Origin: Deferrisoma camini S3R1
Lineage (GTDB): Bacteria > Desulfobacterota > Deferrisomatia > Deferrisomatales > Deferrisomataceae
Direction of reading: 5' to 3'
DNA: 64,000 nt
NCBI RefSeq assembly: GCF_000526155.1
Contig: NZ_JAFN01000001.1
Span: 3,288,264 to 3,352,263 of the forward strand
Part shown: positions 35,517 through 44,263 of the stretch, one piece after another
Position numbering within the stretch: position 1 is the stretch's first letter
How the letters are laid out: each line of letters begins with the position of its first letter
Position numbers and translations under genes: made by a program
The notes under the pieces: model-generated
The model's input: only the letters and a program-made list of their open reading frames with translations
What the model was told of the DNA's origin: nothing
The model's database searches: none

Positions 35517-36809
35517 ATGCATCCCGGAAACCGGCCGGCGATCCATTTTGCCGCTTTCGTGTTCTGGCTCCTTCTGTTCCCGCTCCAAGGGCCGTTCTTC
35601 GCCCTGGAGAACACCCCCCCTCCGCCGGTCGCCGCGTTCCTGCTTCCCCACGCGGCCGGGCTGGCGCTGCTGGGAGCGAGCGGGGCGCTGCGCCGGATGC
35701 TCCTTCCCGCCTCCGTGGGCGGCGGCGTTGTCGCGGCGGGGCTCACCGCCCTGTACCCGTTCTTCCCCGCAGGCCACGGCCTGGTCCTGGGGGTCTTGGG
35801 CGCGGTGAGCGCGCCCCTGGCCGTGCGGGTGGCCGGGGCCCTGGCCCGCTCCGACCGCCCCCTCGTCGCGGGGGCCTGGGCTCTGGTGGCGGCCAATCTG
35901 GTGCTGCCCCTGGCCGCACGGCTTCCCGGCCCGCCGGGGCTGCGGCTGTTGGCCGCGGCTGCGGTGGTGCTCGTTCCCCTGTGGAGACCCGTGCCCCCGC
36001 CGCCAGCCCCCCCGTCGGTGCGGCTTCTCCACGGGGCCCACCTGGGGTTCCTGCTGGCCATCTACGCCCTGAACGGGGTGTTTTACGAGAAACTGTTTCC
36101 CGCTTACGCGCGGGTGGCCTGGCTGCCGGGCGCGGAGCTCGCGGCGTACGCGGGGGCGGTGCTGGCCGCGGTGTACCTGGGCCGGGGCCGGGCCAAGCCC
36201 ACCCTGGTCCTGGGGGTGGCGTTCGGATTCGCCGCGCTCGCGGTGTTTCGAACGGGCGGTGCAGGGGGGGTGAACGCCGGCATGGGCCTCATGCAGGGGG
36301 GGTCCGGCTTCCTGGACGCCTTTGTGCTGGCTTACTGCCTGGGGCAGCCCGATCCCGCGCGGGGCTTCGCCCTGGGGCTGGCGAGCGTGTGCGGGGGGCT
36401 GGGGCTGGGGTGCCTTGCCGCCCACGGACCGTGGGCGGTGGGGGACGGGGTGCCGCTGCTGGGGGCGTTTTTCGTGAACGGCGCGCTGCTCGTGCTCTAC
36501 GCCGTATCGGGGGGCGACGTCCCTGGCGCGGCACCGGGCCGGGACCCCACCGGGCCCTCCGCGGCCGAGGGGACTCCGACCGGGGAACTGGTGCTGCCCC
36601 GGCTCGGCGCGGTGCCCCTTTCCTCCCGCGAGCGGGAGGTCGCGGTCTGCATGCTCCAGGGGTTGAGCAACCGCGCCATCGCCGAGCGCCTGGGCATCTC
36701 GCCCTCGTCGGTCCAGACCTATGCCCGCCGCATCTACGCCAAGGTCGGGGTCTCGGGCCGGGAGGAGCTGCTCGAACGCCTCCGGCCCCCCGCTGCGGCG
36801 ACCAACTAG
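35517..36809 (+). CDS. Membrane-embedded LuxR-type regulator
   Basis: 430 residues. The first 335 form about ten to twelve hydrophobic helices; the last 60 are a LuxR/GerE helix-turn-helix (LSSREREVAVCMLQGLSNRA, then IAERLGISPSSVQTYARRIY). Such proteins are one-piece membrane sensors whose DNA-binding domain faces the cytoplasm. The ligand is unknown. ATG 35517 is chosen because the first helix follows directly; the upstream extension covers the operator repeats. Its most likely target is the divergent giant lipoprotein gene. Confidence 0.85.
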   Translation: MHPGNRPAIHFAAFVFWLLLFPLQGPFFALENTPPPPVAAFLLPHAAGLALLGASGALRRMLLPASVGGGVVAAGLTALYPFFPAGHGLVLGVLGAVSAPLAVRVAGALARSDRPLVAGAWALVAANLVLPLAARLPGPPGLRLLAAAAVVLVPLWRPVPPPPAPPSVRLLHGAHLGFLLAIYALNGVFYEKLFPAYARVAWLPGAELAAYAGAVLAAVYLGRGRAKPTLVLGVAFGFAALAVFRTGGAGGVNAGMGLMQGGSGFLDAFVLAYCLGQPDPARGFALGLASVCGGLGLGCLAAHGPWAVGDGVPLLGAFFVNGALLVLYAVSGGDVPGAAPGRDPTGPSAAEGTPTGELVLPRLGAVPLSSREREVAVCMLQGLSNRAIAERLGISPSSVQTYARRIYAKVGVSGREELLERLRPPAAATN

Positions 36810-36831
36810 GCCCGGGGCCGCGGTGGGAGGC

Positions 36832-37149
36832 CTAGGGCTCGTCCTGAGAACCTTTCCCGGCGGAGTAGATGCCCAGGGTGTACCGGTGGGGGCCGGGCGT
36901 GCCCTGGGGCACGAACGCGGCCCGGTCGCCCGGCCGGATGGGGTGGGAGAGGTCGTGGGTTCGGTGGTTCACGATGACGGCCTCGATCCGGTCCAGCGGC
37001 AGGTCGAGCCGCCGGGCCACCTCGGCGGCGGGCGTGCCCTCGGGGGGCACCTCCACCTCCACCTCGGTGGGCAGACCTCGCCGCCGGCGCAGGGTGTGCA
37101 GGAGCCCGAGCATGAGGATCCGGGCGGTGGAGGGGGCGTCCGGGGCCAT
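36832..37149 (-). CDS. MoaD/ThiS-like ubiquitin-fold protein
   Basis: 105 residues with the beta-grasp pattern GTPAAEVARRLDLPLDRIEAV, VIVNHRTHDLSHPIRPGDRA. It ends in GIYSAGKGSQDEP, not the terminal GG needed for sulfur transfer, so it is likely the structural Mut7-C/MoaD-like kind rather than a functional MoaD. It is 3 bases downstream of the CvpA-family gene and probably cotranscribed. Role unknown. Confidence 0.6.
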   Translation of the reverse strand: MAPDAPSTARILMLGLLHTLRRRRGLPTEVEVEVPPEGTPAAEVARRLDLPLDRIEAVIVNHRTHDLSHPIRPGDRAAFVPQGTPGPHRYTLGIYSAGKGSQDEP

Positions 37150-37152
37150 GGG

Positions 37153-37671
37153 TCAGATCCCCCGGCCCAACCGGCGAAGGGCCTGCCGTCCTTCGCGCAC
37201 GGGCCTGCGGTAGGTTGGGGGTAGGAGCTCCAGGGCGGTTTCGGCGGCCCGCAGGGCATAGGGCAGGGTCACCGAGCGCCGGATCAGGGTCGAACGGGCC
37301 GGCAGGAGCGCGGCCAGGAAGTACCCGACGGTCGCTGCCACCACGATCGCCTTCACGAGCCCCAGGGCCGCACCCAGGGTCCGGTCTAGCCACCCCAGGC
37401 AGGCGGCGCCCAGGAGCCGGGAGATCGCCCACCCCACCAGGAACGCCGCCGCGATCGCCCCCACCAGAAGCGCCGAGAACGCGATCAGCTCCCGGGTAGC
37501 CGGCGCGCCCCAGGGGATCAGGCGGGCCAGCTCCCCGTGGTAGCGAAGCGCGGCCCCGGCGCCCAGGATCACCCCGGCGAAGCCCGCGATCTGGCGCACG
37601 GCGCCCTTCCAGATCCCGGCCAGCAGGAGCAGGCCGGCCAACACGAGCACGAACAGGTCAAAGGGGTTCAT
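37153..37671 (-). CDS. CvpA family membrane protein
   Basis: 172 residues. MNPFDLFVLVLAGLLLLAGIWKG, then IAFSALLVGAIAAAFLVGWA and LGLVKAIVVAATVGYFLAALL give four hydrophobic segments in the CvpA pattern. CvpA proteins are linked to colicin V production and envelope stress, with no settled biochemical role. The neighbouring TrkH gene ends the preceding unit 48 bases upstream. Confidence 0.8.
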   Translation of the reverse strand: MNPFDLFVLVLAGLLLLAGIWKGAVRQIAGFAGVILGAGAALRYHGELARLIPWGAPATRELIAFSALLVGAIAAAFLVGWAISRLLGAACLGWLDRTLGAALGLVKAIVVAATVGYFLAALLPARSTLIRRSVTLPYALRAAETALELLPPTYRRPVREGRQALRRLGRGI

Positions 37672-37719
37672 TCCGCGTCTCCAGGGGTGTCATGCCAAGT
37701 TGCCATCCATCTGATCCGC

Positions 37720-39165
37720 CTACCTTCTCCATGCCCCGGGGAAGAACAGCACGAACACCGTGAACAGCTCGAGCCGGCCGGCCAGCATGCAGAAGGTGAG
37801 CACGGCCTTGCCGGCCTGGGGCAGGTGGGCGTAGGTGTCGGTCGGGCCCACCCCCCCGAGCCCGGGCCCGATGTTGCCCACGCAGGCGATCACCGACGCC
37901 ACGGCCGTGACCGGGTCCACGCCGAGGGCGGCCATGGCCAGGGCGCCCCCGCCGACGGTCAGGAGGTAGAGGGCGAAGAACCCCAGCACCCCCTGGAGCA
38001 CCTCGGGGGGCACGGGCCGGCCGTCCAGCTTCACCAGCCGCACCCCCCGGGGATGGATGAGCGACCAGAGCTGGGCCCAGGCGTGCTTGACGATCAGCAC
38101 GACCCGGCTCACCTTCATGCCCCCGCCGGTGCTGCCGGCGCACCCCCCGATGAACATGAGCAGCACCAGGAGCACCTGCCCCACCACGGGCCAGGTCTCG
38201 TAGTCGGCCGTGCCGAACCCCGTGGTGGTCAGGATCGACACGGCCTGGAACGCGCTGTAGCGCAGGTTCTGCCAGAAGTTCGGGTAGGCGCGGGCCGTGT
38301 TGGAGACCATCAGCACGGCCACCGCGGCCAGGGTCAGCAGCCCGTAGGCCCGCAGCTCCTCGTTCCGGCGGATGCGGCGCCACCCGCCGGTCAGGGCGGC
38401 GTGGTGCAGGGCGAAGTTCACGCCGGCCAGAAACATGAACACCGTGATCACGGCGTCCACGTAGGCGCTGCCGAACCCGGCCACGCTGGCGTTGCGGGTG
38501 CTGAACCCGCCGGTGGCCATGGTGGCGAAGGCGTGGCACACCGCCTCGAACCAGTCGAGCCCCCCCAGCATCAGGAGCAGGGTCTCCACCGCGGTCAGGG
38601 CCACGTACACCCCCCACAGGAGCTTGGCCGTGTCCTGGATGCGCGGCCGGAGCCGGTCCGCGGTGGGGCCGGGCACCTCGGCCCGGAACATCTGCATGCC
38701 GCCGACCCCGAGCATGGGCAGGATGGCGAGCCCCAGCACGATGATGCCCATGCCGCCGAGCCAGTGGGTGGTGGCCCGCCATAGCAGCAGGCTCCGGGGC
38801 AGGGCCTCGATGTCGGTGAGCACGGTGGCCCCGGTGGTGGTGAACCCGGAGAGGGACTCGAACACCGCGTCCACCATGGTGGGCAGGGCGCCGTGGAGCC
38901 GGTAGGGCAGGGCGCCCACCAGCCCGAACAGGACCCAGCCCAGGGTGACCACGGCGAACCCCTCCCGGTGGGTGAGCTCGGCCGGGCCCCGCCGTCCCAG
39001 GGCCAGGAGCCCCCCTCCGAGGCCTGCCGAAGCGGCCAGGGCGGCGAGAAAGGTCGGGTGGGTCCCGTCGCCGTCGGCCAGCGAGAGGGCCAGCGGCACC
39101 AGCAGCACGGCGGTCAGGGCCAAGGCCAGGCCGCCCAGGACTCGGGCGAGGGCGAACAGGTTCAT
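37720..39165 (-). CDS. trkH: TrkH-type potassium transporter
   Basis: 481 residues of the Trk/Ktr K+ channel family, about ten membrane helices. Selectivity-filter-like loops occur at SLSGFTTTGATVL, ATMATGGFSTRN, SILTTTGFGTADYE and IACVGNIGPGLGGVG; GGCAGSTGGGMKVSR precedes the fourth unit. The start ATG 39165 overlaps the TrkA stop (ATGA), so the pore and its gating subunit are made together. The frame upstream of 39165 stays open through TrkA but is a shadow. Confidence 0.92.
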   Translation of the reverse strand: MNLFALARVLGGLALALTAVLLVPLALSLADGDGTHPTFLAALAASAGLGGGLLALGRRGPAELTHREGFAVVTLGWVLFGLVGALPYRLHGALPTMVDAVFESLSGFTTTGATVLTDIEALPRSLLLWRATTHWLGGMGIIVLGLAILPMLGVGGMQMFRAEVPGPTADRLRPRIQDTAKLLWGVYVALTAVETLLLMLGGLDWFEAVCHAFATMATGGFSTRNASVAGFGSAYVDAVITVFMFLAGVNFALHHAALTGGWRRIRRNEELRAYGLLTLAAVAVLMVSNTARAYPNFWQNLRYSAFQAVSILTTTGFGTADYETWPVVGQVLLVLLMFIGGCAGSTGGGMKVSRVVLIVKHAWAQLWSLIHPRGVRLVKLDGRPVPPEVLQGVLGFFALYLLTVGGGALAMAALGVDPVTAVASVIACVGNIGPGLGGVGPTDTYAHLPQAGKAVLTFCMLAGRLELFTVFVLFFPGAWRR

Positions 39166-40511
39166 GACGTGCCGAAGAAGTCTTCCACCGCCACCACCGC
39201 CTCGGGCAGGGCGAACACCACGATGCGGTCCCCGGGATCCAGGGTGGTGTCGCCGGTGGGGATGAACGCCTGGTCGCCCCGCAGGGCGGCGCCCACGATG
39301 GCGCCGTCGGGGAACGGGATCTCCCGCAGGGGTCGGCGGGCCCAGGCGAACGCCTCGGGGATGCGCAGCTCGAGCACCTCGGCCTGGTTCTCCTCCACGG
39401 TGGCCATGTTGAGCACCCCACCCCGGCGCACGTACTTGAGGATGGCGCTGGCCGTGGAGAGTCGGGGGCTGATGCAGGCGTCGATGCCCAGGCTCGGCAC
39501 CAGCCCCACGTAGGCCGGCCGGTCCACCACGCACAGGGCCCGGCGGGCGCCGTGGCGCTTGGCCAGCAGGGAGGCCAGGATGTTCTTCTCCTCGTTGGGG
39601 GTGGTGGCCACCACCACGTCGGCCTTGCCGATGCCCTCCGAAAGGAGCACGTCCACCTCGGTGATGTCCGCGTTGATCACGGTGGCCCGGGTGGCTCGGC
39701 GGGCGAGCTCCTCGCACCGGGCCCGGTTGGGCTCCACCAGGGTCACTTCGGCCCGGTTTTGCTCGAAGTGCTCGGCCACCCGCTGGCCCACCGCCCCGCC
39801 GCCGAACACGAAGATCCGCCGGGTCTGGCGCTTCTCCAGGCCGAACATGTAGCGCACCGCGGCCAGGTCCTCCCGCCGGAGCACCAGAAACACGTGGTCG
39901 TCGGGCTCCACCCGGTCGTCGCCCCGGGGGATCAAGGTGCGGCCGTGGCGGGTGATGGCGGCCACCACGAACGGGTACATGGTGCGCAGCTCCCCGATCT
40001 CGGCCAGGGTGAGGCCGGCCACCGGGCTGTCGGGGGTGATGGGGTACCCCACGAACAGGATCCGGCCCCCCGCGAACTCGGCCACCTCCACGGCGGCGGC
40101 GTGGCTGGCGATGTTGATCAGGTCCTGGGCCACGGCCTCCAGTGGGTTGATCAGGAGCTCGATCCCGAGCTTCTCGGCGTTGAGCACCGCGCCCCGGCCG
40201 GTGTACGCCACCGAGCGCACCCGGGCGATCTTCACCGGCACCCCGTACTCCTTGGCCAGGAGGCAGGCCACGAGGTTCACCTCGTCCACGTCGGTGACCG
40301 CGATGAACAGGCCGCACGCCCCGATGCCGGCCTCCTCCAGCACCCGGGCCTCGGCGCCGTTGCCCTCGAGGGCCATGACGTTCAGCCGCTCCTCCACGGA
40401 GCGCAGGGCCTGGCGGCTGTGCTCCACTACCACCACGTCGTGGCCCTCGAGGGCCAGGCGCTCGGCGGTGTGGAACCCCACCTCGCCCGCGCCCACCACG
40501 ATCACGCGCAC
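39162..40511 (-). CDS. trkA: TrkA potassium-transport regulator
   Basis: 449 residues in two RCK halves, each with a Rossmann nucleotide-binding fold (RVIVVGAGEVGFHTAERLAL; RIFVFGGGAVGQRVAEHFEQ) and a TrkA_C domain. It binds NAD(H)/ATP in the cytoplasm and gates TrkH. The GTG at 40511 is chosen: AGGAGG lies 6 bases before it and it gives the family N-terminus; the GTG at 40517 overlaps the SD. A 600-base repeat-rich leader precedes it. Confidence 0.92.
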   Translation of the reverse strand: MRVIVVGAGEVGFHTAERLALEGHDVVVVEHSRQALRSVEERLNVMALEGNGAEARVLEEAGIGACGLFIAVTDVDEVNLVACLLAKEYGVPVKIARVRSVAYTGRGAVLNAEKLGIELLINPLEAVAQDLINIASHAAAVEVAEFAGGRILFVGYPITPDSPVAGLTLAEIGELRTMYPFVVAAITRHGRTLIPRGDDRVEPDDHVFLVLRREDLAAVRYMFGLEKRQTRRIFVFGGGAVGQRVAEHFEQNRAEVTLVEPNRARCEELARRATRATVINADITEVDVLLSEGIGKADVVVATTPNEEKNILASLLAKRHGARRALCVVDRPAYVGLVPSLGIDACISPRLSTASAILKYVRRGGVLNMATVEENQAEVLELRIPEAFAWARRPLREIPFPDGAIVGAALRGDQAFIPTGDTTLDPGDRIVVFALPEAVVAVEDFFGTS

Positions 40512-40550
40512 CCACACCTCCTTGCGGCGGTTTGGACCTTCGGCATATCA

Positions 40551-40618
40551 GGGGCCAGAACTCAGAGGACAGTGGACGGGGAGAACCCCTGGGACCCAAC
40601 CCTGTCCTCTGAATTCTG
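40551..40618. repeat. Long inverted-repeat element in the trkA leader
   Basis: CAGAACTCAGAGGACAG (40556-40572) pairs with CTGTCCTCTGAATTCTG (40602-40618), 17 bp with one mismatch, across a 29-base loop. A diverged relative with the same order of motifs (GGGGCCAGAATTCAG, GTGGACAGGGAGAAC, CTGAATTC) is found at 40806-40935. On the minus strand it would be in the untranslated leader of trkA. Confidence 0.75.
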
Positions 40619-40800
40619 TCTTCTTCCCAGTAGCTTCGGTCGTTGGTCGTTGGTCGTCGGTCGTTGGTCTGGGCCTTCGGCCCGCTAGAAAGCTGGCAGG
40701 CTAGGATGCTAGAAGGCTTGAAACCCTCCGTGATCTCCCAGCATTCCAAGCATGACCACGCCTCTTTGACGCCACCTCACGGTCTCGGGGGGCATGGGTT
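40619..40800 (-). repeat. Modular leader repeat with heptamer and octamer arrays (trkA copy)
   Basis: On the minus strand, modules in order: CATGCCCCCCGAGACCGTGA, GTGGTCATGCTTGGAA, a period-8 GCTRGRNN region (40686-40718), GCGGGCCGAAGGCCC, then period-7 units CGACCAA/CGACCGA and CGAAGCTACTGGGAAG (40623). The same modules occur in the same order at 47699-47865, ahead of the 15-heme cytochrome gene. The arrays differ in length and spelling between copies. Confidence 0.8.
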
Positions 40801-40805
40801 TCAGG

Positions 40806-40935
40806 GGCCAGAATTCAGAAGTCGGTGGACAGGGAGAACGCTCTTCGGTGCCCCGAGAGGATCCCCCCGGGAACCCAAACTACTTTTCGGGACTTCCTGT
40901 CTCCTGTCCGCTGAATTCCGGTTCCTGAAACCCAT
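40806..40935. repeat. Second copy of the GAATTC inverted-repeat element
   Basis: Starts GGGGCCAGAATTCAG and ends CTGAATTCCGGTTCC, with inner GTGGACAGGGAGAAC and GGGAACCCAAACT. It shares motif order with 40551-40618 but is longer and the stem is less perfect. From 40936 to 41114 I see no further structure apart from the CheR leader. Confidence 0.65.
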
Positions 40936-41114
40936 GCCCTGCCGGCTGCAACGGCCCGGGCCTGCCCGAACCGACTAACAGTCTGCCGAGGATCCCAGGA
41001 TGCCCCAGGGCTCCCGGTCGTCGCAACCCGGGGGTCAAGCCGGGGCCCGTGCGGGCCGATGGGGAAGGGGCCCCCAAGACCCAGAAACCGTGGACGCCCC
41101 GGAGGAATCCCCGG

Positions 41115-41963
41115 ATGGAGCCCCGATCGCCCCCGATCCTGGATGCCGCCTCGTTTCGGGCGGTGGCGGAGTTGGTGTTCGAGCACACCGGCATCCGCCT
41201 GGCGCCGGGCAAGGAGTACTTCGTGGTGTCCCGGCTGGGGAAGCTTCTGCGGGACACCGGATGCTCCCGGTGGGAGGACCTGCCGGACGCGATCCTACGG
41301 GCCGGCACCCGGGCCCGGGAGGGGTTGGTCCAGGCGGTGCTCACGCTGGAGACCTCGTTCTTCCGGGACGGCCGGCCGTTCCAGGCCCTGCACGAGGTCC
41401 TCGTTCCGGAGCTGGCCCGGGGCGGGCCCGTACCCTACCCCCTGCGGATTTGGAGCGCGGGGTGCAGCACGGGGCAAGAGCCCTACAGCATCGTCATGTG
41501 CCTGGCAGACCTCTTGGACCGGGGCCGGATCCGGTTGGACCTGCTGGCCACGGACCTGAGCCCCGTGGCTCTGGAGCGGGCCCGCCAGGGGGTGTACGAC
41601 CCGTGGGAGCTGGAGCGGGGCCTCGACGAAGGGCACCGGGCGCGGTATTTTGAGCCCCTCGACCGCGGCCGGGCCCGCATCCGGGCCGACGTGCGGCGCT
41701 GGGTCCGGTTCCGGCGGCACAACCTGGTCGCCGGGCCCCCGCCGGAGACCGGGTTCGACGTGGTGTTCTGCCGCAACGTGGGCATCTACTTCGGCCCGGA
41801 GACCCTGGAGCGGCTCCACCGCAACCTGACGGCCGCGCTCCGGCCGGGTGGGGTCCTGGTGCTGGGGGCCGGGGAGACCGTGTCGCCGGAGCTCACGGGG
41901 TTCCGCCCGGAGTACCCCTGCCGGACCCTGGTGTACCGGTACACAGCGGAGGACCTCCCATGA
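41115..41963 (+). CDS. CheR-type protein-glutamate methyltransferase
   Basis: 282 residues. An N-terminal CheR helical domain (FRAVAELVFEHTGIRLAPGK) and a SAM-binding domain with RIWSAGCSTGQEPYSIVM, DLLATDLSPVALERARQGVY and FDVVFCRNVGIYF. It would methylate glutamates of chemoreceptors. No che genes are near; the next gene, overlapping by ATGA, is a PilZ protein, so the pair may connect chemosensory input to c-di-GMP. ATG 41115 has GGAGG 9 bases upstream. Confidence 0.9.
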   Translation: MEPRSPPILDAASFRAVAELVFEHTGIRLAPGKEYFVVSRLGKLLRDTGCSRWEDLPDAILRAGTRAREGLVQAVLTLETSFFRDGRPFQALHEVLVPELARGGPVPYPLRIWSAGCSTGQEPYSIVMCLADLLDRGRIRLDLLATDLSPVALERARQGVYDPWELERGLDEGHRARYFEPLDRGRARIRADVRRWVRFRRHNLVAGPPPETGFDVVFCRNVGIYFGPETLERLHRNLTAALRPGGVLVLGAGETVSPELTGFRPEYPCRTLVYRYTAEDLP

Positions 41964-42319
41964 AGCGTTCCCCACCGCCCCGGCCCCCGGCCGACCGGCG
42001 GGCCCACCCCAGGGTTCCCCTGGTCGTGAGGGAGACCCGCTGCATCGCGGGCATGGAGGTGTTCTTCGGGTACGCCACCAACGTGAGCCGGGGGGGGCTG
42101 TTCATCAACTCCCCGCGGGTGCGGCGGCCCGGCGAGGAGTTCGAGATCCGTTTCGGGCTGCCCGGCCTCGACCGGGAGTTCTCGTGCCGGGCCCGGGTGG
42201 TGTGGGCCCGGCCCTACCGCCACGACTCCCCCCATCCTCCGGGGTACGGCCTGCAGTTCCTGGACCTGCCCGAGGAGGACGCCCGCCGGATCGACGAGTG
42301 GGTGAGGTCACAGGAATAG
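41960..42319 (+). CDS. PilZ domain protein
   Basis: 119 residues. The c-di-GMP-binding signature is present as RRAHPRVPL followed by NVSRGGLFI (RxxxR and N/DxSxxG). Single-domain PilZ proteins carry c-di-GMP signals to motility or surface machinery. Overlaps CheR by ATGA and converges on SerA, with a 12-base overlap of the 3' ends. Confidence 0.88.
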   Translation: MKRSPPPRPPADRRAHPRVPLVVRETRCIAGMEVFFGYATNVSRGGLFINSPRVRRPGEEFEIRFGLPGLDREFSCRARVVWARPYRHDSPHPPGYGLQFLDLPEEDARRIDEWVRSQE

Positions 42320-43900
42320 CTGCCGCACCTCCAGGATGTCGGGCAGGCCCGCCAGGGCCTCGAGTACCTCGGGGCCGGCCGTGCCGTCGATGTTCACCAT
42401 GCTGATCGCGGTGCCGCCGGGCGCGGATCGGCCGTTGTACATGCCGGCGATGTTCACCCCCTGATCCCCCAGGCAGGTGCCGATCTTCCCGATGACCCCG
42501 GGCACGTCCCGGTTGTAGATCAGGATCAGGGTGCCCCGGGGCAGGGCGTCGAGCCGGTAGTCATTGAACCGCACCAGCCGGGGCTCGTGCTTGCCGAACA
42601 GGGTGCCCTCGACCCGGTGCTCCCCCGAGGGGCCGGCCACGGTGATCGCCACCAGGTCGCTGAAGTCCCCGGCCTCGGCCGTGACCCGGGTGGAGACCCG
42701 CACGCCCCGCTCCCGGGCCACGGCCGGGGCGTTCACTAGGTTCACCCGGGTCTCCAGGGCCGGGGAGAGCAGCCCCACCAGGGCGGCGGCCGTCACCAGG
42801 TCGGCCCCCTGGCCCGAGGCCTGGCCCTGCACCGCCACCTCCACCCGGTCCACGGGTTCGGGCACGGCCTGGGCCAGGAACAGCCCCAGCCTGCGGGCCA
42901 GGTCCAGGTACGGACCGAGCCGGGTCAGGGTCTCGGAGGGCACGCTGGGGGCGTTCAGCGCGTTGGGCGCCACGCCGGTGCGCAGGAACGAGATCACGTT
43001 CTCGGCCACCTCCAGGGCGACGCTCTCCTGGGCCTCGACCGTGGAGGCGCCCAGGTGGGGGGTGACCACCACCTCGTCCCGGCCGTAGAGGGACTTCGGG
43101 GGCGGCGGCTCCTGCTCGAACACGTCCAGGGCGGCGGCCGACACCCGGCCCCCGGCGATGGCCCGGTCCAGGGCGTCCTCGTCCACGATGCCCCCCCGGG
43201 CGCAGTTGACCACGATCACCCCGGGCTTGACCTTGGCAAACGCCTCGTCTCCCAACAGCCCCCGGGTGTCGGGCGTGAGCGGGGTGTGCACGGTGATCGC
43301 GTCCGCCTCGGCGAGGAGCCGGTCCAGATCCACCTTCTCCACCCCGAGCTGGGCCGCCCGCTCCTCGGTCAGATAGGGATCGTAGGCGACCACCCGCATC
43401 CGGATGCCCCGGGCCAGCTCGGCCACCACCGAGCCGATCCGGCCCACGCCCACGATCCCCAGGGTCTTGCCCCGCAGCTCCCGGCCCACGAACCGCTTCT
43501 TCTCCCAACGGCCCGCCTTCAGGGCCGCGCAGGCCTGGGGCACCTTGCGGGCCGCGCTCATCAGGAGGGTCAGGGCGTGCTCGGCCGTGGTGACCACGTT
43601 GCCGCCCGGGGCGTTCACCACCGCCACCCCCAGGCGGGTGGCCGCGTCCATGTCGATGTTGTCGACCCCGATGCCGGCCCGACCCACCACCCGTAGGTCG
43701 GTTCCGGCCTCGAGCACCTCCCGGGTCACCCGGACGTTGCTCCGCACGATCACGGCGTGGAACCCGGGCACGGCCCGCGCCAGGGTCTGGGGATCGTTGA
43801 TGCTCTCGACCCGGACCATGAAGCCGGGTTCCTCGGTGAACCGGTCCAGGGCCGCCTGGCCCAACGAGCAGGTCACGAGCACGCGGAAGGTGTCGGGCAT
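42308..43900 (-). CDS. serA: D-3-phosphoglycerate dehydrogenase
   Basis: 530 residues, the long form. NAD-binding GIVGVGRIGSVVAELARG, catalytic-region blocks VVNCARGGIVDEDAL and VVTPHLGASTVEAQESVA, an intervening ASB-like domain (about 320-450), and a C-terminal ACT domain (LILIYNRDVPGVIGKIGTCL) for serine feedback. It catalyses the first step of serine synthesis. ATG 43900 follows AAGGAGGC. Confidence 0.95.
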   Translation of the reverse strand: MPDTFRVLVTCSLGQAALDRFTEEPGFMVRVESINDPQTLARAVPGFHAVIVRSNVRVTREVLEAGTDLRVVGRAGIGVDNIDMDAATRLGVAVVNAPGGNVVTTAEHALTLLMSAARKVPQACAALKAGRWEKKRFVGRELRGKTLGIVGVGRIGSVVAELARGIRMRVVAYDPYLTEERAAQLGVEKVDLDRLLAEADAITVHTPLTPDTRGLLGDEAFAKVKPGVIVVNCARGGIVDEDALDRAIAGGRVSAAALDVFEQEPPPPKSLYGRDEVVVTPHLGASTVEAQESVALEVAENVISFLRTGVAPNALNAPSVPSETLTRLGPYLDLARRLGLFLAQAVPEPVDRVEVAVQGQASGQGADLVTAAALVGLLSPALETRVNLVNAPAVARERGVRVSTRVTAEAGDFSDLVAITVAGPSGEHRVEGTLFGKHEPRLVRFNDYRLDALPRGTLILIYNRDVPGVIGKIGTCLGDQGVNIAGMYNGRSAPGGTAISMVNIDGTAGPEVLEALAGLPDILEVRQLFL

Positions 43901-43924
43901 GGAGCGCCTCCTTGGTGTTCAGCA

Positions 43925-44262
43925 GGGTTCACGGCGAGTTGCGTTCAAAACCATTGGCCCCCTGAGAGAGCGGGGCAAGGGGCCTGGTGGAGCGCCGGGC
44001 GTGGCTCCGACAGTCGTTGCCTCCGGCACTCAGCCGATGCCCGCCCGGCTGCAATCCGAGAAATACGGTGTCAACGTTCGTTTTTCCGGCGTTCATGGAG
44101 CCTCCGGGCTGAGTGCTGGAGGCAACGTGAGTCGGATGCTGCACTCACGCACGGCCGGAACCAGGCCCCTTGCCCCGCCCCGGAGGCGCTCTGTTTGAAC
44201 GCAATTCGGAATGAAACCCTTGCCCCGTCCCACGAGAGTTCTCGGTTTGAACGCAACGCGGT
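43925..44262. repeat. Repeat-filled intergenic region between SerA and pseudouridine synthase
   Basis: No gene. From left to right: GAGTTGCGTTCAAA (43927), GGGGCAAGGGGCCTGGTGGA, module M2 on the minus strand (43984-44033), module M1 on the minus strand (44137-44182), then two minus-strand copies of TTGCGTTCAAAC (44192-44213, 44230-44268). The last runs into the stop codon of the pseudouridine synthase. Some short frames are open but look non-coding. Confidence 0.75.
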
Positions 44263-44263
44263 A

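Noticed and set aside
37720-40749. A single 1009-residue protein covering trkH and trkA
   Set aside because: The N-terminal half is a shadow of TrkA in another frame; TrkH homology begins at ATG 39165 with an ATGA overlap.
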